DNA from: Rummeliibacillus pycnus
GTDB taxonomy: Bacteria > Bacillota > Bacilli > Bacillales_A > Planococcaceae
Direction: 5' to 3'
DNA: 64,000 nt
Assembly: GCF_002884495.1 (NCBI RefSeq)
Contig: NZ_KZ614145.1
Coordinates: 2,556,423-2,620,422 of the forward strand
Shown: positions 54,891-64,000 of the stretch, in pieces
Numbering within the stretch: position 1 is the stretch's first letter
How the letters are laid out: each line of letters begins with the position of its first letter
The notes under the pieces: model-generated
Told to the model about the DNA's origin: nothing
Seen by the model: the letters and a program-made list of their open reading frames with translations, nothing else
Databases searched by the model: none
Made by a program: the position numbers and the translations under genes

Positions 54891-54900
54891 AATACAGTAA
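54891..54900. promoter_or_regulatory. Inverted repeat half, GGDEF-EAL side
   Basis: AATACAGTAA, 21 bases upstream of the ATG at 54922 and directly after a TATAAT-like -10 (CTATAATAG). Confidence 0.35.
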
Positions 54901-54921
54901 TTTCAAGGAGACCTAGAATTC

Positions 54922-56934
54922 ATGAATGATATTCAAACAATTTTTCAAACTGCTAATCCGATATTGAGCCAGATACCGTATCCTATGATGATTTTAAATA
55001 CGGATGGTATTGTGATCGCATGGAATCGTCAAGCAGAAAAAACATTTGGCTATAGTGCAGAAGAAATACTAGGGAAGTTTACTCCTTTTATCGAAAAGAA
55101 CGTAAACTATTTTTATAAAGACTTATGGCAAAAAGTTATTCATTCTACCGATCCAATGCATGTTGAATCCATAACTTTTCCAACAAAAAAAGGTGAAGTA
55201 ATTAATACACCGATCACTTTAAAAGCATTTACGATTGATAATAATCGCTATATTTTCTGTCAATTTAACTTAGAAGCTGATGAACAACAAGATTTACTAG
55301 CTTTCAGTGAATTTTCAAGTATTCGAAATGGTCTAGAATCTTCTTTTATGATGCTTTCTATAGATCAAGATGGATTAATTACATACGCAAATAATCTATT
55401 CTTAAAATATAGCAAATGGACACCAAAAAGAATTATCGGAAAGACTTTTTGGCAAATGTTCCCTCAAACTCCTGAAAGCGTAGTCATAGCAGATACAATT
55501 TGGGAGTCTTTACAAAACAGTAAACAATGGAAAGGTGAAGTTGAAAAAATCACAAAAGATGGCCAATCCTATTGGGTAGATTTAACAGCGATTCCCGTTT
55601 CCACTTCTTCAAAAAAACCTTCTAGTTTTATCTTGTTAGAAAACGATATTACTGAGAAAAAGCGATTACAAAATCGACTTGAAAAAATTGCCTATATTGA
55701 TCAAGAAACAGGGTTAATGAATCGTTATCGTTTAGAACAAGTTGTCAATCAAATGATTACAGAAAATCATCATTTTACTCTTGTCTATTTTAGCATTGAT
55801 AAATTCTATTCTTTAAAAGAACTATATGGCGATCAAGCTGAACAAAAATTACTTCAAGAATTTACGCAACGAATGAAAATGTATTTTCAAGACAGCTCAA
55901 TGGCTCGCGTGAGTATTGATGAATTTGTTGTTTTAACACCACTTGGTGAATGGTTTATTCAAGGTTTTCTTACATATTTAGAACAGCATCCAATCTATAT
56001 AAATAATACAACTTTACCTCTTTCAATTAGTGGTGGTATTACAAAATATCCAGATGATCAAATTTCTTTTTCACATCTTATGAAAGCTTCATATGCTGCA
56101 ATTCAAAAAGTGCAATCTGAAGGTGGTGGCAGCATCTCAAGTCTTACAAAAGCAGATCATAAAGCTTTACATACAAAATCTATCATTGAAAAACGACTTT
56201 TAGTGGCACTTGATAAAAAAGATTTAAAAGTTCTTTATCAGCCACAGTTAGATTTAAAAACCGGAAAAATTACAACAGTAGAAGCTTTAGTTCGTTGGGA
56301 TGATGAAGAAATTGGTACAGTTTCACCAGAAATATTAATTCCAATAGCTGAAGAAACTGGACTAATCAATGATATTGGTTCATTTATGTTAGAACAAGCA
56401 TGTTTACAAGCAGCAGAGTGGCATAAAAAAGGATTAGATTTAAAAGTCAGCATTAACTCATCTGTTCGTGAGTTCCGTGATAAAAATATGGTGAAACAAA
56501 TACGTAGAATCCTTGAAGACACTGGTTGTCCAGCAAATTTAATTCATATTGAGATTACAGAAAAGTTTGCATTAGAAGCAGAAGCAGAAACGTCTATCAT
56601 ACAACAAATGAAACAATTGCAAAATGAAGGGATTATATTTGTACTTGATGACTTTGGTACAGGATATGCTTCATTCAGATATATGCAACTATTGCCATTA
56701 TCACAAATTAAAATTGACCAAATGTTTATCTCAACTATTCAATATCAACCGAAAAGTCAAATGCTAATTCAAGGTATGATTCAATTTGGAAAGTCAATCG
56801 ATATGTGCGTACTTGCAGAAGGCGTTGAAACACAAGAACAACAAGATATCTTAACAGAATTTGGATGCGACGCTATCCAAGGTTACCATGTAAGTCGCCC
56901 AATTGAAGCAAAAGAAGTTGAAAAGCTACTATAA
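54922..56934 (+). CDS. PAS-PAS-GGDEF-EAL protein, probable c-di-GMP phosphodiesterase
   Basis: 670 residues, cytoplasmic. PAS 1 (residues ~15-115, GIVIAWNRQAEKTFGYSAEE), PAS 2 (~130-245), GGDEF (~255-405) and EAL (~425-670). The GGDEF signature is replaced by RVSIDEF (near 331), so cyclase activity is unlikely; the domain may bind GTP as a regulator. The EAL domain looks complete: EALVRW (near 454), HIEITEK, LDDFGTGYASF, KIDQMFI, AEGVET and QGYHVSRP. It would hydrolyse c-di-GMP under PAS control. Start after AAGGAG. Confidence 0.93.
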   Translation: MNDIQTIFQTANPILSQIPYPMMILNTDGIVIAWNRQAEKTFGYSAEEILGKFTPFIEKNVNYFYKDLWQKVIHSTDPMHVESITFPTKKGEVINTPITLKAFTIDNNRYIFCQFNLEADEQQDLLAFSEFSSIRNGLESSFMMLSIDQDGLITYANNLFLKYSKWTPKRIIGKTFWQMFPQTPESVVIADTIWESLQNSKQWKGEVEKITKDGQSYWVDLTAIPVSTSSKKPSSFILLENDITEKKRLQNRLEKIAYIDQETGLMNRYRLEQVVNQMITENHHFTLVYFSIDKFYSLKELYGDQAEQKLLQEFTQRMKMYFQDSSMARVSIDEFVVLTPLGEWFIQGFLTYLEQHPIYINNTTLPLSISGGITKYPDDQISFSHLMKASYAAIQKVQSEGGGSISSLTKADHKALHTKSIIEKRLLVALDKKDLKVLYQPQLDLKTGKITTVEALVRWDDEEIGTVSPEILIPIAEETGLINDIGSFMLEQACLQAAEWHKKGLDLKVSINSSVREFRDKNMVKQIRRILEDTGCPANLIHIEITEKFALEAEAETSIIQQMKQLQNEGIIFVLDDFGTGYASFRYMQLLPLSQIKIDQMFISTIQYQPKSQMLIQGMIQFGKSIDMCVLAEGVETQEQQDILTEFGCDAIQGYHVSRPIEAKEVEKLL

Positions 56935-56997
56935 AGTGACACTTCACTTATATAATTTTCCTCTCACATGAAGAACATTCTATCCATAATAGATAGT

Positions 56998-57040
56998 AAA
57001 AAGCGATTGAATCTTTTTTAACAGGAATTCAATCGCTTTT
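56998..57040. terminator. Bidirectional terminator
   Basis: AAAAAGCGATTGAAT / ATTCAATCGCTTTT stem between the GGDEF-EAL gene and the convergent thrE pair. Confidence 0.9.
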
Positions 57041-57051
57041 ATAATAAATTT

Positions 57052-57516
57052 TTATGAAGATAGCTTGGATAGTTTTGCTTTTCTTTTACGAATTCCATTA
57101 AAAATAAGTTGCATAAATACCTCTGCAAATACTAACCCCATTACGATAGCACCTGCAATGATAAAAACCCTTGCACTATATTGAATACTTTTAGCATAAT
57201 CATTTTCTACAATAGTACGCATGGCATTATATGCTAGGCCACCCGGGACTAAAGGAATAATTCCTGCAACACTAAATACAATCATTGGTGTCTTAAATTG
57301 TCTTGCAAGAATATGGGCCACAATGGAGATCAAAAAAGCACCTGCAAAGGTAGCAAAAACTGCATCTACACCTTTTTGTAAAAAAGCATAATAGATAAGC
57401 CACCCTATCATACCAACTAAGCCACAATGGAATAATGTCTTTTTGGGTGCATTAAATATAATTCCAAACCCTGCAGTCCCTATAAAACTAAGCATTCCTT
57501 GAATTAGCCAATCCAT
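57052..57516 (-). CDS. Threonine/serine exporter, small subunit (ThrE_2/YjjB-like)
   Basis: A 154-residue membrane protein with about five helices. The PLVPGGLAYNAMR loop (near residue 97) corresponds to the ThrE/YjjB signature. With the 253-residue neighbour it reconstitutes the two halves that are fused in Corynebacterium ThrE. The ATG starts 10 bases after the partner's stop, so they form an operon. Confidence 0.85.
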   Translation of the reverse strand: MDWLIQGMLSFIGTAGFGIIFNAPKKTLFHCGLVGMIGWLIYYAFLQKGVDAVFATFAGAFLISIVAHILARQFKTPMIVFSVAGIIPLVPGGLAYNAMRTIVENDYAKSIQYSARVFIIAGAIVMGLVFAEVFMQLIFNGIRKRKAKLSKLSS

Positions 57517-57526
57517 ATAATTCCTC

Positions 57527-58276
57527 CTAAAAAGAAAGTGCTAGAGCTATGCCAGCACCAATTGCAAAAGCTGTTAGAAGTGCTTCCATTCCTTTTGCAA
57601 CACCAGATACAAAATGTCCTGCCATTAAATCACGTACAGCATTTGCAATTGGTAGCCCCGGCACTAATGGCATGACAGAACCAATCACAATTTTATCAAG
57701 TTGATATCCCCAGCCCACTTTAATCACTAAAACTGAAAGTAACCCCACAAATAAGGATCCTGTAAATTCTGCAAAAAACTTTACTTTTGTTAAAGAATGC
57801 ATTGCTAAAAAAATCAGATAACCAATTCCACCAATTATGACAGCAAACGGAACATCAATCCAAGTACCATTAAATAAAATTAAAAAACAGCCACTCGCAA
57901 TTGCTGAGGCCACAACCTGGACCCAAATTGGAAAAAATAAATTAGTACGTTCAATCTTTAGTAACTCTTCATATGCCTCTTCCAGAGTAAACACTCCAGC
58001 AGTTAATTTCCTGGAGACTGAATTAATAAGTGCAATTTTTTCTAAGTCTGTCGTTCGACTCGAAATCTGTGCAATTCTTGTAGGACGTTTATGACCGGCA
58101 GAAAATATAATACCGGTAGGTGTAACGAAACTTTGGGCATCTGTTAATCCTTGAGAACTTGCCATTCTAAGCATCGTGTCCTCTGCACGATACGTTTCCG
58201 CTCCGCTCTGAATCAGCATACGTCCAGCGAGAAGAAAACAATCAATAGCTAATTCTTCTTGTGTTGTTTCAATCAT
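57527..58276 (-). CDS. Threonine/serine exporter, large subunit (ThrE/YjjP-like, DUF1212)
   Basis: About 249 residues. A soluble N-terminal part (residues ~1-110; LIQSGAETYRAEDTM is the conserved ThrE segment thought to be hydrolase-like) is followed by about five helices with the MPLVPGLPIANAVRDLMAGH loop near residue 208. It exports threonine/serine or dicarboxylates in characterised relatives. Start ATG 58276 after GAGGTGAGAGGG; GTG 58288 is the alternative. Confidence 0.88.
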   Translation of the reverse strand: MIETTQEELAIDCFLLAGRMLIQSGAETYRAEDTMLRMASSQGLTDAQSFVTPTGIIFSAGHKRPTRIAQISSRTTDLEKIALINSVSRKLTAGVFTLEEAYEELLKIERTNLFFPIWVQVVASAIASGCFLILFNGTWIDVPFAVIIGGIGYLIFLAMHSLTKVKFFAEFTGSLFVGLLSVLVIKVGWGYQLDKIVIGSVMPLVPGLPIANAVRDLMAGHFVSGVAKGMEALLTAFAIGAGIALALSF

Positions 58277-58416
58277 TTTCCCTCTCACCTCATGAGTAAA
58301 TTTATCTTTCTTAAAAAAAATTTAACAAAATGTAATATTTTTAAAACTTTTTACTCTTTTTCCATGTCTAATAAGTTAGAATGAAATCATCAAATATAAA
58401 AGGAGGAAGTTGTGAA

Positions 58417-59805
58417 GTGACTACTATTTATTCAAAGAAGAAACCACGTTGGGTTAACCTTCTAATAATAGGCACCATCCTGACATTAACCGCTTTAATA
58501 CTATTTATAGTTTCTGCACAAGATGAGAATGTTTCTTCCAACAATTCGGATCACATTGCATTGGCTGCTTCATCAGATATTGTGAAAGAAAAATCAAAAT
58601 ACGATGGACTATTTATTGTGACAGAAAAGTCAAACAATAAAAATGCACCTTATATTATCCAATATCCCAATACAACTAGTAAAGTATTCAATCAATCTGT
58701 AACAGATACTATACATAAAATTCGTGATCAATATTTAAAAGATATGGAAGTCTCAGTTCATAAAGACGACAAATTAGTTGGTAGCCTTAACATTACCTAT
58801 AAAACTACAATACATAAAAAAAACTATTACTCATTTGTTTTAACACAAAATCAATACAATGGTATAGGTTCTAAACAAAAAAATGTAAAAACTTTTATGT
58901 ATGATCAGAAAAACAAAAAACAAATTTTGCTTCAAGATGTTATTCAATCTCAAAAAGATCTTACTCTATTATCTAAAGCAGTAAAAGCACAAATGAGTAA
59001 GGATTCAGATTTAAAAAAATTAATGACTACGACTGCGGTTAAAGAAGAGACAAAACCAATTTGGGCAAACTTTGAAAACCATTCTCTTACTGACAAGGCA
59101 TTTACTTTTTATTTTGATGGCAGTAAACTATCTACTAATATTACACAAATAAAGACTGTCAATATTCCTTTATCTACTGTTAATAGTATACTTGCAAAAC
59201 CGTTTAAAGTAGAAGAGAAAAAAATAGTTCAGAAAAAACCGAAAAAACTTGTAGCATTAACATTTGATGACGGTCCTAGTAAAACTGTCACACCCAAAAT
59301 CCTAAAAACCTTGAAAAAACACAATATAAAAGCAACATTCTTTATGGTTGGTTCTCAAGTCGATGAAAATCCTAAAATGGCAAAACAAGTTCAAGAAGCA
59401 GGTCATGAAATTGGAAATCATACTTATTCACACCCTAATTTAAAAAACCTTACAAATGCTCAAATTAAAAACCAATTATCTAGAACGACTACGGCTATAA
59501 AAAAAGCGACTGGTCATAATCCTACACTCTTTAGACCACCGTATGGATCTGTAGACAAAAGAGTGCGTGCCCAAACGAAATTACCTGTCGTTTTATGGAG
59601 CGTTGATACACTGGATTGGCAACATCATAATTCAAAAAAAATATTAGACTATGTAAAAAAGGAAACTTATCCAGGTGCTATTATTTTAATGCATGATATT
59701 CACATGCCAACTGCAGATGGACTAGAAGCTGTGATTACTTATCTTCAAAAACAAGGGTATACATTTGTAACCGTTTCGGCATTAAATTCAAATAAAAGGA
59801 AATAA
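58417..59805 (+). CDS. pdaC: Polysaccharide deacetylase, PdaC-like
   Basis: About 462 residues: cytoplasmic basic start, one membrane anchor (VNLLIIGTILTLTALILFIV), a DUF3298-like domain in the middle and a NodB deacetylase domain from ~280. Deacetylase motifs in order: TFDDGPS (catalytic Asp and metal Asp), HEIGNHTYSHPNL (metal His pair), RPPYG, WSVDTLDW and ILMHDIH. Size and layout match Bacillus PdaC, which deacetylates peptidoglycan MurNAc. The GTG at 58417 is chosen as it follows AAAGGAGG; the ATG at 58381 lacks a site. Confidence 0.88.
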   Translation: MTTIYSKKKPRWVNLLIIGTILTLTALILFIVSAQDENVSSNNSDHIALAASSDIVKEKSKYDGLFIVTEKSNNKNAPYIIQYPNTTSKVFNQSVTDTIHKIRDQYLKDMEVSVHKDDKLVGSLNITYKTTIHKKNYYSFVLTQNQYNGIGSKQKNVKTFMYDQKNKKQILLQDVIQSQKDLTLLSKAVKAQMSKDSDLKKLMTTTAVKEETKPIWANFENHSLTDKAFTFYFDGSKLSTNITQIKTVNIPLSTVNSILAKPFKVEEKKIVQKKPKKLVALTFDDGPSKTVTPKILKTLKKHNIKATFFMVGSQVDENPKMAKQVQEAGHEIGNHTYSHPNLKNLTNAQIKNQLSRTTTAIKKATGHNPTLFRPPYGSVDKRVRAQTKLPVVLWSVDTLDWQHHNSKKILDYVKKETYPGAIILMHDIHMPTADGLEAVITYLQKQGYTFVTVSALNSNKRK

Positions 59806-59808
59806 TAC

Positions 59809-59856
59809 AAAAGGGGTATCTAAAAGTTCAATTAGAACATTTAGATGCCCCTTTTT
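59809..59856. terminator. Bidirectional terminator
   Basis: AAAAGGGGTATCTAAA / TTTAGATGCCCCTTTTT stem between the deacetylase and lysine dehydrogenase genes. Confidence 0.9.
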
Positions 59857-59876
59857 CTAATTATATTTGTCAGATA

Positions 59877-61049
59877 TTATCCCTTAACAATATTTGTTGA
59901 GCGATGTTTTGTCTCTTTAATAACAACCCCACGATGTTGCATTTCACGCATGTATTCTACTCCTGGTACAATTTTTTCTGGTGGGAAAACACCTCTTTCA
60001 GAAATTGTTCCATCGCCAATTAATTGGGCAACAACTGAAATAGTGTTTGCAGTTGCTAATGCCATAGCGGTTTCATTATTTTCTTGATCTCTATAAGTAA
60101 CCATTTCATATTCATAAGTAACAGCTTCTTCATTACTTTCTCCACTTACTACAACACGTAGTAAAACGACATCCTGTTTATCCCCAAGTTCAATTTTACT
60201 TTGTAAGACTTCACGCAATACATCCCGCGCCTTAATCGTAGATCCGTTAATCGTAACTTCCGTTTCTTTACTTGTTAAACCTAAGTCGACAAGTAATTTG
60301 AACTTCTCTGCATGTCCAGCATATCGAACAGTTTTATATTCTAAAGTTTGAACATTTGGGAATGATTGTGGTAATGTCGATAAACCACCTGAAGTATGGA
60401 AAGCTTCTAAACCACTAAATCCTTTGAAGTAAAATGGTTCAATTTCTGATAATGACGGAATTTCCCTTAGCTTGCCATTACGTACAACATGAGAAACATC
60501 CGTATAATGGTCGAATACACCTTCCAAAGAGAAAACAACATTATATTCTAATGGTGGCTCTTTTACTACCGGAATACCACCTACATAAATTTTAATAGAT
60601 TTTACATGGTCTAATTGAGAAGCACCGAAACCTGCTAGTATATTAATCATACCTGGTGCCACACCTAAATCTGGGATAAGTGTAATACCTTTTGCTTTCG
60701 CTGCATTGTTTAGTTTTAAAATTTCATCTGTTACGCCACCTATATGTCCACCTAAATCAACTGAATGAACGCCAACCTCAATAGCTGTTCGTGCTACTTT
60801 TTCGTTAAACTGATAGAATAACGCATTGACTACAACGTTTGCTTTAGACATAACTGATTTAAGTTGATGATCATTTGTCGCATCTAATTGTAGCACCTCA
60901 ATTTTATCCGTCTGAAGTGTATCTGCAAATTGCTGTGCTTGTGCTACATTTAAATCTGCCAAGTAAACTCTTTCAACATTATGGTTTCTCACTAAATCGC
61001 GAGCTACTTCTTTACCCATTAAACCAGCACCCAAAACTGCAATTTTCAT
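59877..61049 (-). CDS. lysDH: L-lysine 6-dehydrogenase (saccharopine dehydrogenase family)
   Basis: A 390-residue oxidoreductase with an N-terminal Rossmann motif [11 protein letters not shown] (residues 5-15), [13 protein letters not shown] near 95, SVDLGGHIG near 117 and [15 protein letters not shown] near 147. These segments match the characterised bacillar lysine 6-dehydrogenases, which oxidatively deaminate the lysine side chain to 2-aminoadipate 6-semialdehyde (cyclising to piperideine-6-carboxylate). It lies 21 bases after an aldehyde dehydrogenase gene that would take the next step. Confidence 0.85.
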   Translation of the reverse strand: MKIAVLGAGLMGKEVARDLVRNHNVERVYLADLNVAQAQQFADTLQTDKIEVLQLDATNDHQLKSVMSKANVVVNALFYQFNEKVARTAIEVGVHSVDLGGHIGGVTDEILKLNNAAKAKGITLIPDLGVAPGMINILAGFGASQLDHVKSIKIYVGGIPVVKEPPLEYNVVFSLEGVFDHYTDVSHVVRNGKLREIPSLSEIEPFYFKGFSGLEAFHTSGGLSTLPQSFPNVQTLEYKTVRYAGHAEKFKLLVDLGLTSKETEVTINGSTIKARDVLREVLQSKIELGDKQDVVLLRVVVSGESNEEAVTYEYEMVTYRDQENNETAMALATANTISVVAQLIGDGTISERGVFPPEKIVPGVEYMREMQHRGVVIKETKHRSTNIVKG

Positions 61050-61070
61050 ACTGTACTCCCCCTCTTAGGA

Positions 61071-62555
61071 TTATTCTGTATCGATTTGAGCTCTTTGTAA
61101 TTTACCACTGTAGTCAATGTAAATACTTTTCCACTCTGTATAAACATCCAATGCAGCAATTCCAGAATCCCTATGACCATTCCCCGTACCCTTTGTTCCA
61201 CCAAATGGTAAGTGTATTTCAGCACCAGTTGTCCCTGCATTTACATAGACAATCCCCGTGTCTAAATCACGTTGAGCTTGAAAAGCTTTATTGATATCGT
61301 TTGTAAAAATAGAGCTGGAAAGGCCATATTGAACGCTGTTGTTGACTTCAATTGCTTCTTCTAAACTCGAAACAGTAATTAATGATACAACAGGTCCGAA
61401 GATTTCCTCTTGAGCAATACGTGCATTAGGAGCTACATCTGTAAACAATGTTGGTTCATAAAAATAACCTTGATCATATGGAGGTTCTTTTAAGATTTTG
61501 CCTCCTGTTAATAATTTTGCTCCCTCCTGCTGACCAATTTCTACGTAACTATTAATCTTGTACAATGCGGCTTTATTAATCACTGGACCAATTTTAATAG
61601 ATTCATCAAGCCCATCACCTATAGATAATTTTCCCATCTCTTCTAATAGGCGTTTTTCTAACTCTTCTTTTATATCTTTATGCACAATTACACGGCTACA
61701 TGCTGTACAGCGTTGCCCGGCTGTACCAAATGCACTCCATAAAACACCTTCCACAGCTAGATCTAAATCTGCATCATCCATCACAATAACAGCGTTTTTG
61801 CCACCCATCTCAAGAGATACTTTCTTCAAATGATGTCCACCAAGTTCTGCTACTTTTCTACCAGTCGCCGTTGAGCCTGTAAATGAAATTACCTTGACGT
61901 CCGGGTGCTCAATCAATGATGTACCAACGTCACTTCCTGAGCCAAAGACAACATTTGCTACTCCGTTTGGCAAACCAACCTCATCAAAAATTTTTGCCAT
62001 TTCATACGCCATCATCGGTGTTTCTGTCGCTGGTTTCCAAACTACCGTATTTCCAGCTACAATAGCAGGAAATGACTTCCACGTAGCGATTGCTACAGGA
62101 AAATTCCACGGTGTAATAAGACCCACAACACCGATTGGGGCACGAACACTCATAGCAAATTTATTGGCTAACTCAGAAGGCGTTGTCTCGCCAAAGAGCC
62201 TACGACCTTCACCGGCCATATAGAAAGCCATATCTATTCCTTCTTGTACTTCCCCCCTGCCTTCCTCAATCACTTTACCCATTTCTTTCGTTAGGACTTG
62301 TGCAAGGTGTTCTTTCTTTTCTTTCATCTTTTGGCCAATTGCAAATAAATAATCAGCTCTTTTTGGCGCAGGCACTAAAGCCCATTTTTTTTGTGCCTCT
62401 TTAGCAATAGCCACTGCTTCATTTACCACACCTTTTGATGCCATTGGTACAGTTGCTAATTTCTGTCCATTTGCTGGATTAAAAACCCCAACATAATTTT
62501 CATTCTCAAATGTCTGAAATTTCCCGTCAAAATAATGCTGTAGTTGTATACTCAT
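61071..62555 (-). CDS. Aldehyde dehydrogenase (probable 2-aminoadipate semialdehyde dehydrogenase)
   Basis: About 494 residues of the NAD(P)-dependent ALDH superfamily. Catalytic residues are Asn151 (TPWNFPVA), Glu249 (SLEMGGKN) and Cys283 (GQRCTACSR); the coenzyme loop [11 protein letters not shown] is near 225. Start ATG 62555 follows GAGGAGG; an ATG at 62579 has no site. Linkage to lysine 6-dehydrogenase points to oxidation of aminoadipate semialdehyde/piperideine-6-carboxylate to 2-aminoadipate. The substrate is inferred from context only. Confidence 0.88.
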   Translation of the reverse strand: MSIQLQHYFDGKFQTFENENYVGVFNPANGQKLATVPMASKGVVNEAVAIAKEAQKKWALVPAPKRADYLFAIGQKMKEKKEHLAQVLTKEMGKVIEEGRGEVQEGIDMAFYMAGEGRRLFGETTPSELANKFAMSVRAPIGVVGLITPWNFPVAIATWKSFPAIVAGNTVVWKPATETPMMAYEMAKIFDEVGLPNGVANVVFGSGSDVGTSLIEHPDVKVISFTGSTATGRKVAELGGHHLKKVSLEMGGKNAVIVMDDADLDLAVEGVLWSAFGTAGQRCTACSRVIVHKDIKEELEKRLLEEMGKLSIGDGLDESIKIGPVINKAALYKINSYVEIGQQEGAKLLTGGKILKEPPYDQGYFYEPTLFTDVAPNARIAQEEIFGPVVSLITVSSLEEAIEVNNSVQYGLSSSIFTNDINKAFQAQRDLDTGIVYVNAGTTGAEIHLPFGGTKGTGNGHRDSGIAALDVYTEWKSIYIDYSGKLQRAQIDTE

Positions 62556-62750
62556 GTATACCCTCCTCATCCAATGCATTAAATTGCTGTATTAACTAAT
62601 AATATTTCTACAAAACGCAGAAATACCCTTTTATTTACCAAGGATATTTTTGTCTTAGTATTCATAAGTTTGAAAAGTTGAAACTTTTTTTATTAGCACA
62701 TCGCATTTATACTTATACTGAACAGATTATACGATTCGGAGGTAAATAAT

Positions 62751-63545
62751 ATGAATAATCATGAAATTGATTACAAGTTACATGGCGATGATATGCAATT
62801 TGTTGAAGTAGAATTAGACCCTAACGAAACAGTTGTTGCTGAAGCCGGTTCCTTAATGATGATGGAAGATGGGATCCATATGGAAACTGTTTTTGGTGAT
62901 GGATCAAACTCTGGTGGTGGAGGCTTTATGAGTAAGCTTATGGGCGCTGGTAAACGTTTAATTACGGGAGAAAGCTTATTCATCACTACATTCACAAATG
63001 AAGGCATGGGAAAAAAACATGTTTCTTTTGCAGCACCTTATCCAGGAAAAATTATTCCAATGGATCTAAGCGTATTTAACGGTAAAATTATCTGTCAAAA
63101 AGATGCCTTTCTTGCAGCTGCAAAAGGCGTTTCAATCGGGGTTGAATTCCAACGAAAATTAGGTACTGGTTTCTTTGGTGGTGAAGGTTTCATCATGCAA
63201 AAGTTAGAAGGCGATGGTATGGCATTTGTTCATGCTGGCGGTACAATTATTCGAAAAGATTTACAACCAGGAGAAAAACTACGAATTGATACAGGATGTC
63301 TTGTTGCCATGACAGGTTCAGTTGAATATAACATCGAAGCGGTAGGTGGCGTTAAAACAGCTTTATTTGGCGGTGAAGGTTTATTCTTCGCAACACTTAG
63401 CGGACCAGGTACTGTATGGGTACAATCTCTTCCATTCAGTCGCTTAGCAAGTAGGGTATTCGCAGCAGCACCAAAAGGATTAGGTGGTTCATCAGCAGAC
63501 GAAAAAGGCATTGGTGGACTGTTTAATCTTTTCAGTGACGACTAA
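62751..63545 (+). CDS. AIM24/TIGR00266 family protein
   Basis: A 264-residue beta-rich protein. FVEVELDPNETVVAEAGSLM (near residue 18), a glycine-rich loop near 52, ESLFITTFTN near 75 and IRIDTGCLVAMT-like LRIDTGCLVAMTGSVE near 180 are typical of TIGR00266/AIM24. Function unknown; eukaryotic AIM24 affects mitochondrial inner-membrane organisation. Start after CGGAGG. Divergent from the aldehyde dehydrogenase gene. Confidence 0.9.
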   Translation: MNNHEIDYKLHGDDMQFVEVELDPNETVVAEAGSLMMMEDGIHMETVFGDGSNSGGGGFMSKLMGAGKRLITGESLFITTFTNEGMGKKHVSFAAPYPGKIIPMDLSVFNGKIICQKDAFLAAAKGVSIGVEFQRKLGTGFFGGEGFIMQKLEGDGMAFVHAGGTIIRKDLQPGEKLRIDTGCLVAMTGSVEYNIEAVGGVKTALFGGEGLFFATLSGPGTVWVQSLPFSRLASRVFAAAPKGLGGSSADEKGIGGLFNLFSDD

Positions 63546-63566
63546 AACTAAATTATGAATAATAAT

Positions 63567-63605
63567 GCAAAATAAAAAACAGCCATAGGCTGTTTTTTAT
63601 TTTGC
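63567..63605. terminator. Terminator of the AIM24-like gene
   Basis: Perfect 18-bp arms GCAAAATAAAAAACAGCC / GGCTGTTTTTTATTTTGC with a 3-base loop. Confidence 0.95.
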
Positions 63606-63741
63606 ATTTGGAATATACATCTATCGGTTTTCTAATGAATTTTAATTGAGAAAAATTGAGGCTTGTCATTTAGACCCTCTGAAATGGGCAAGTATAGTTA
63701 TACCAATTAGATAACTCCTATTTAACAATATTTTTTTAAAT

Positions 63742-63817
63742 TTATCTACAAGGACAAAATTGTCTCCTCAATCTACATTTATCCACAACTATTTTCCACA
63801 ATGTAAAACAATTCACA
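63742..63817 (+). promoter_or_regulatory. Cluster of DnaA-box-like nonamers
   Basis: TTATCTACA (63742-63750, one mismatch), TTATCCACA (63779-63787, perfect), TTTTCCACA (63792-63800, one mismatch) and an AATTCACA near 63810, all on the same strand, in a 375-base gap with no gene (63606-63981). Function not shown. Confidence 0.4.
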
Positions 63818-63981
63818 ATTCAAAAAAAGATAAAATCCCATCTATTTAGAATAATATTTCGACTTTTTCGTTTGATAAAGTTTAACTCTGTCAAGAATTA
63901 ATGCTATAGGATTAACCTTGATTTTAATAAGTAGATTGTACGTGAAGAATTGTTTCGAACCATAGGATAAGGAGGCTTTTT

Positions 63982-64000
63982 ATGGGCGACAAAAAACAAC
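63982..64000 (+). CDS. Start of an unidentified gene (partial)
   Basis: ATG at 63982 with a strong AAGGAGG at 63969-63975; the first residues are MGDKKQ. The gene runs off the window edge and cannot be identified. It is not the start of DnaA. Confidence 0.6.

Noticed and set aside
62668-62688. AAGTTT/AAACTT dyad between the aldehyde dehydrogenase and AIM24-like genes as an operator or terminator
   Set aside because: Short, AT-rich and easily produced by chance; no supporting promoter layout.
63606-64000. Chromosomal origin (oriC/dnaA)
   Set aside because: The DnaA-like boxes are few and the next gene does not begin like DnaA; rpmH, rnpA and dnaN are not nearby.

Overview
The window is AT-rich chromosomal DNA from a Gram-positive spore-former of the Bacillaceae/Planococcaceae type; gene content and protein style fit Lysinibacillus or a close relative. 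Supporting signs are strong GGAGG ribosome binding sites, frequent GTG/TTG starts, a Bacillus-type LexA box, an S-box riboswitch, YolD/UvrX, an Spx paralogue, an SE1832-family protein and a PdaC-like deacetylase. I see no rRNA, tRNA, CRISPR array, prophage or intact insertion sequence. It reads as ordinary core and accessory chromosome with several interesting regulatory regions.

Layout. 1-2.0 kb: the tail of an unknown gene, threonine dehydrogenase (tdh) and a divergent membrane protein. 2.0-4.9 kb: metNPQ methionine importer under a SAM-I riboswitch. 5.0-6.9 kb: LexA-controlled Y-family polymerase with YolD. 7.3-9.7 kb: divergent omega-amidase/aminotransferase pair (mtnU/mtnE) followed by a decayed alpha-hydroxy-acid oxidase. 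9.8-11.1 kb: kbl, the partner of tdh. 11.1-19.4 kb: kdpDE divergent from kdpFABC, with an extra 30-residue membrane peptide gene ahead of kdpF. 19.4-30 kb: secreted metalloprotease, YczE-type membrane protein, YbaK deacylase, topB, an ABC-F gene with an apparent attenuator and leader peptide, and an FMN reductase. 29.7-39.3 kb: PseG/SpsG-like protein, second ABC-F, YitT protein, spx-like/marR operon, an ECF sigma factor, a CorC/HlyC transporter and an M20 dipeptidase. 39.4-49.6 kb: nitroreductase, amidase-domain protein, DUF2804 protein, a COG4705 membrane protein with a duplicated C-terminal domain, a glycerophosphodiesterase, HelD, a tandem GNAT and an acyltransferase. 49.8-64 kb: heterodimeric ABC exporter, EamA permease, PAS-PAS-GGDEF-EAL protein, split ThrE exporter, PdaC-like deacetylase, lysine 6-dehydrogenase with its aldehyde dehydrogenase, an AIM24/TIGR00266 protein and the start of another gene.

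How genes work together. tdh and kbl form the two-step threonine-to-glycine route although about 9 kb apart, and their upstream regions share a 20-bp motif (four copies). MetNPQ imports methionine under SAM control, and mtnE/mtnU would re-aminate the methionine keto-acid and clear ketoglutaramate. KdpDE senses potassium stress and drives KdpFABC. Lysine 6-dehydrogenase and the aldehyde dehydrogenase carry lysine to 2-aminoadipate.

The strongest unusual signals are: a 46-codon leader ORF with mutually exclusive antiterminator and terminator hairpins in front of the first ABC-F gene; the shared tdh/kbl motif; an Spx paralogue with CxxS instead of CxxC, co-transcribed with a MarR regulator and preceded by a perfect palindrome over the -10 box; and the unannotated small membrane ORF before kdpF. 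All functional calls are from reading the sequence; no database search was possible.
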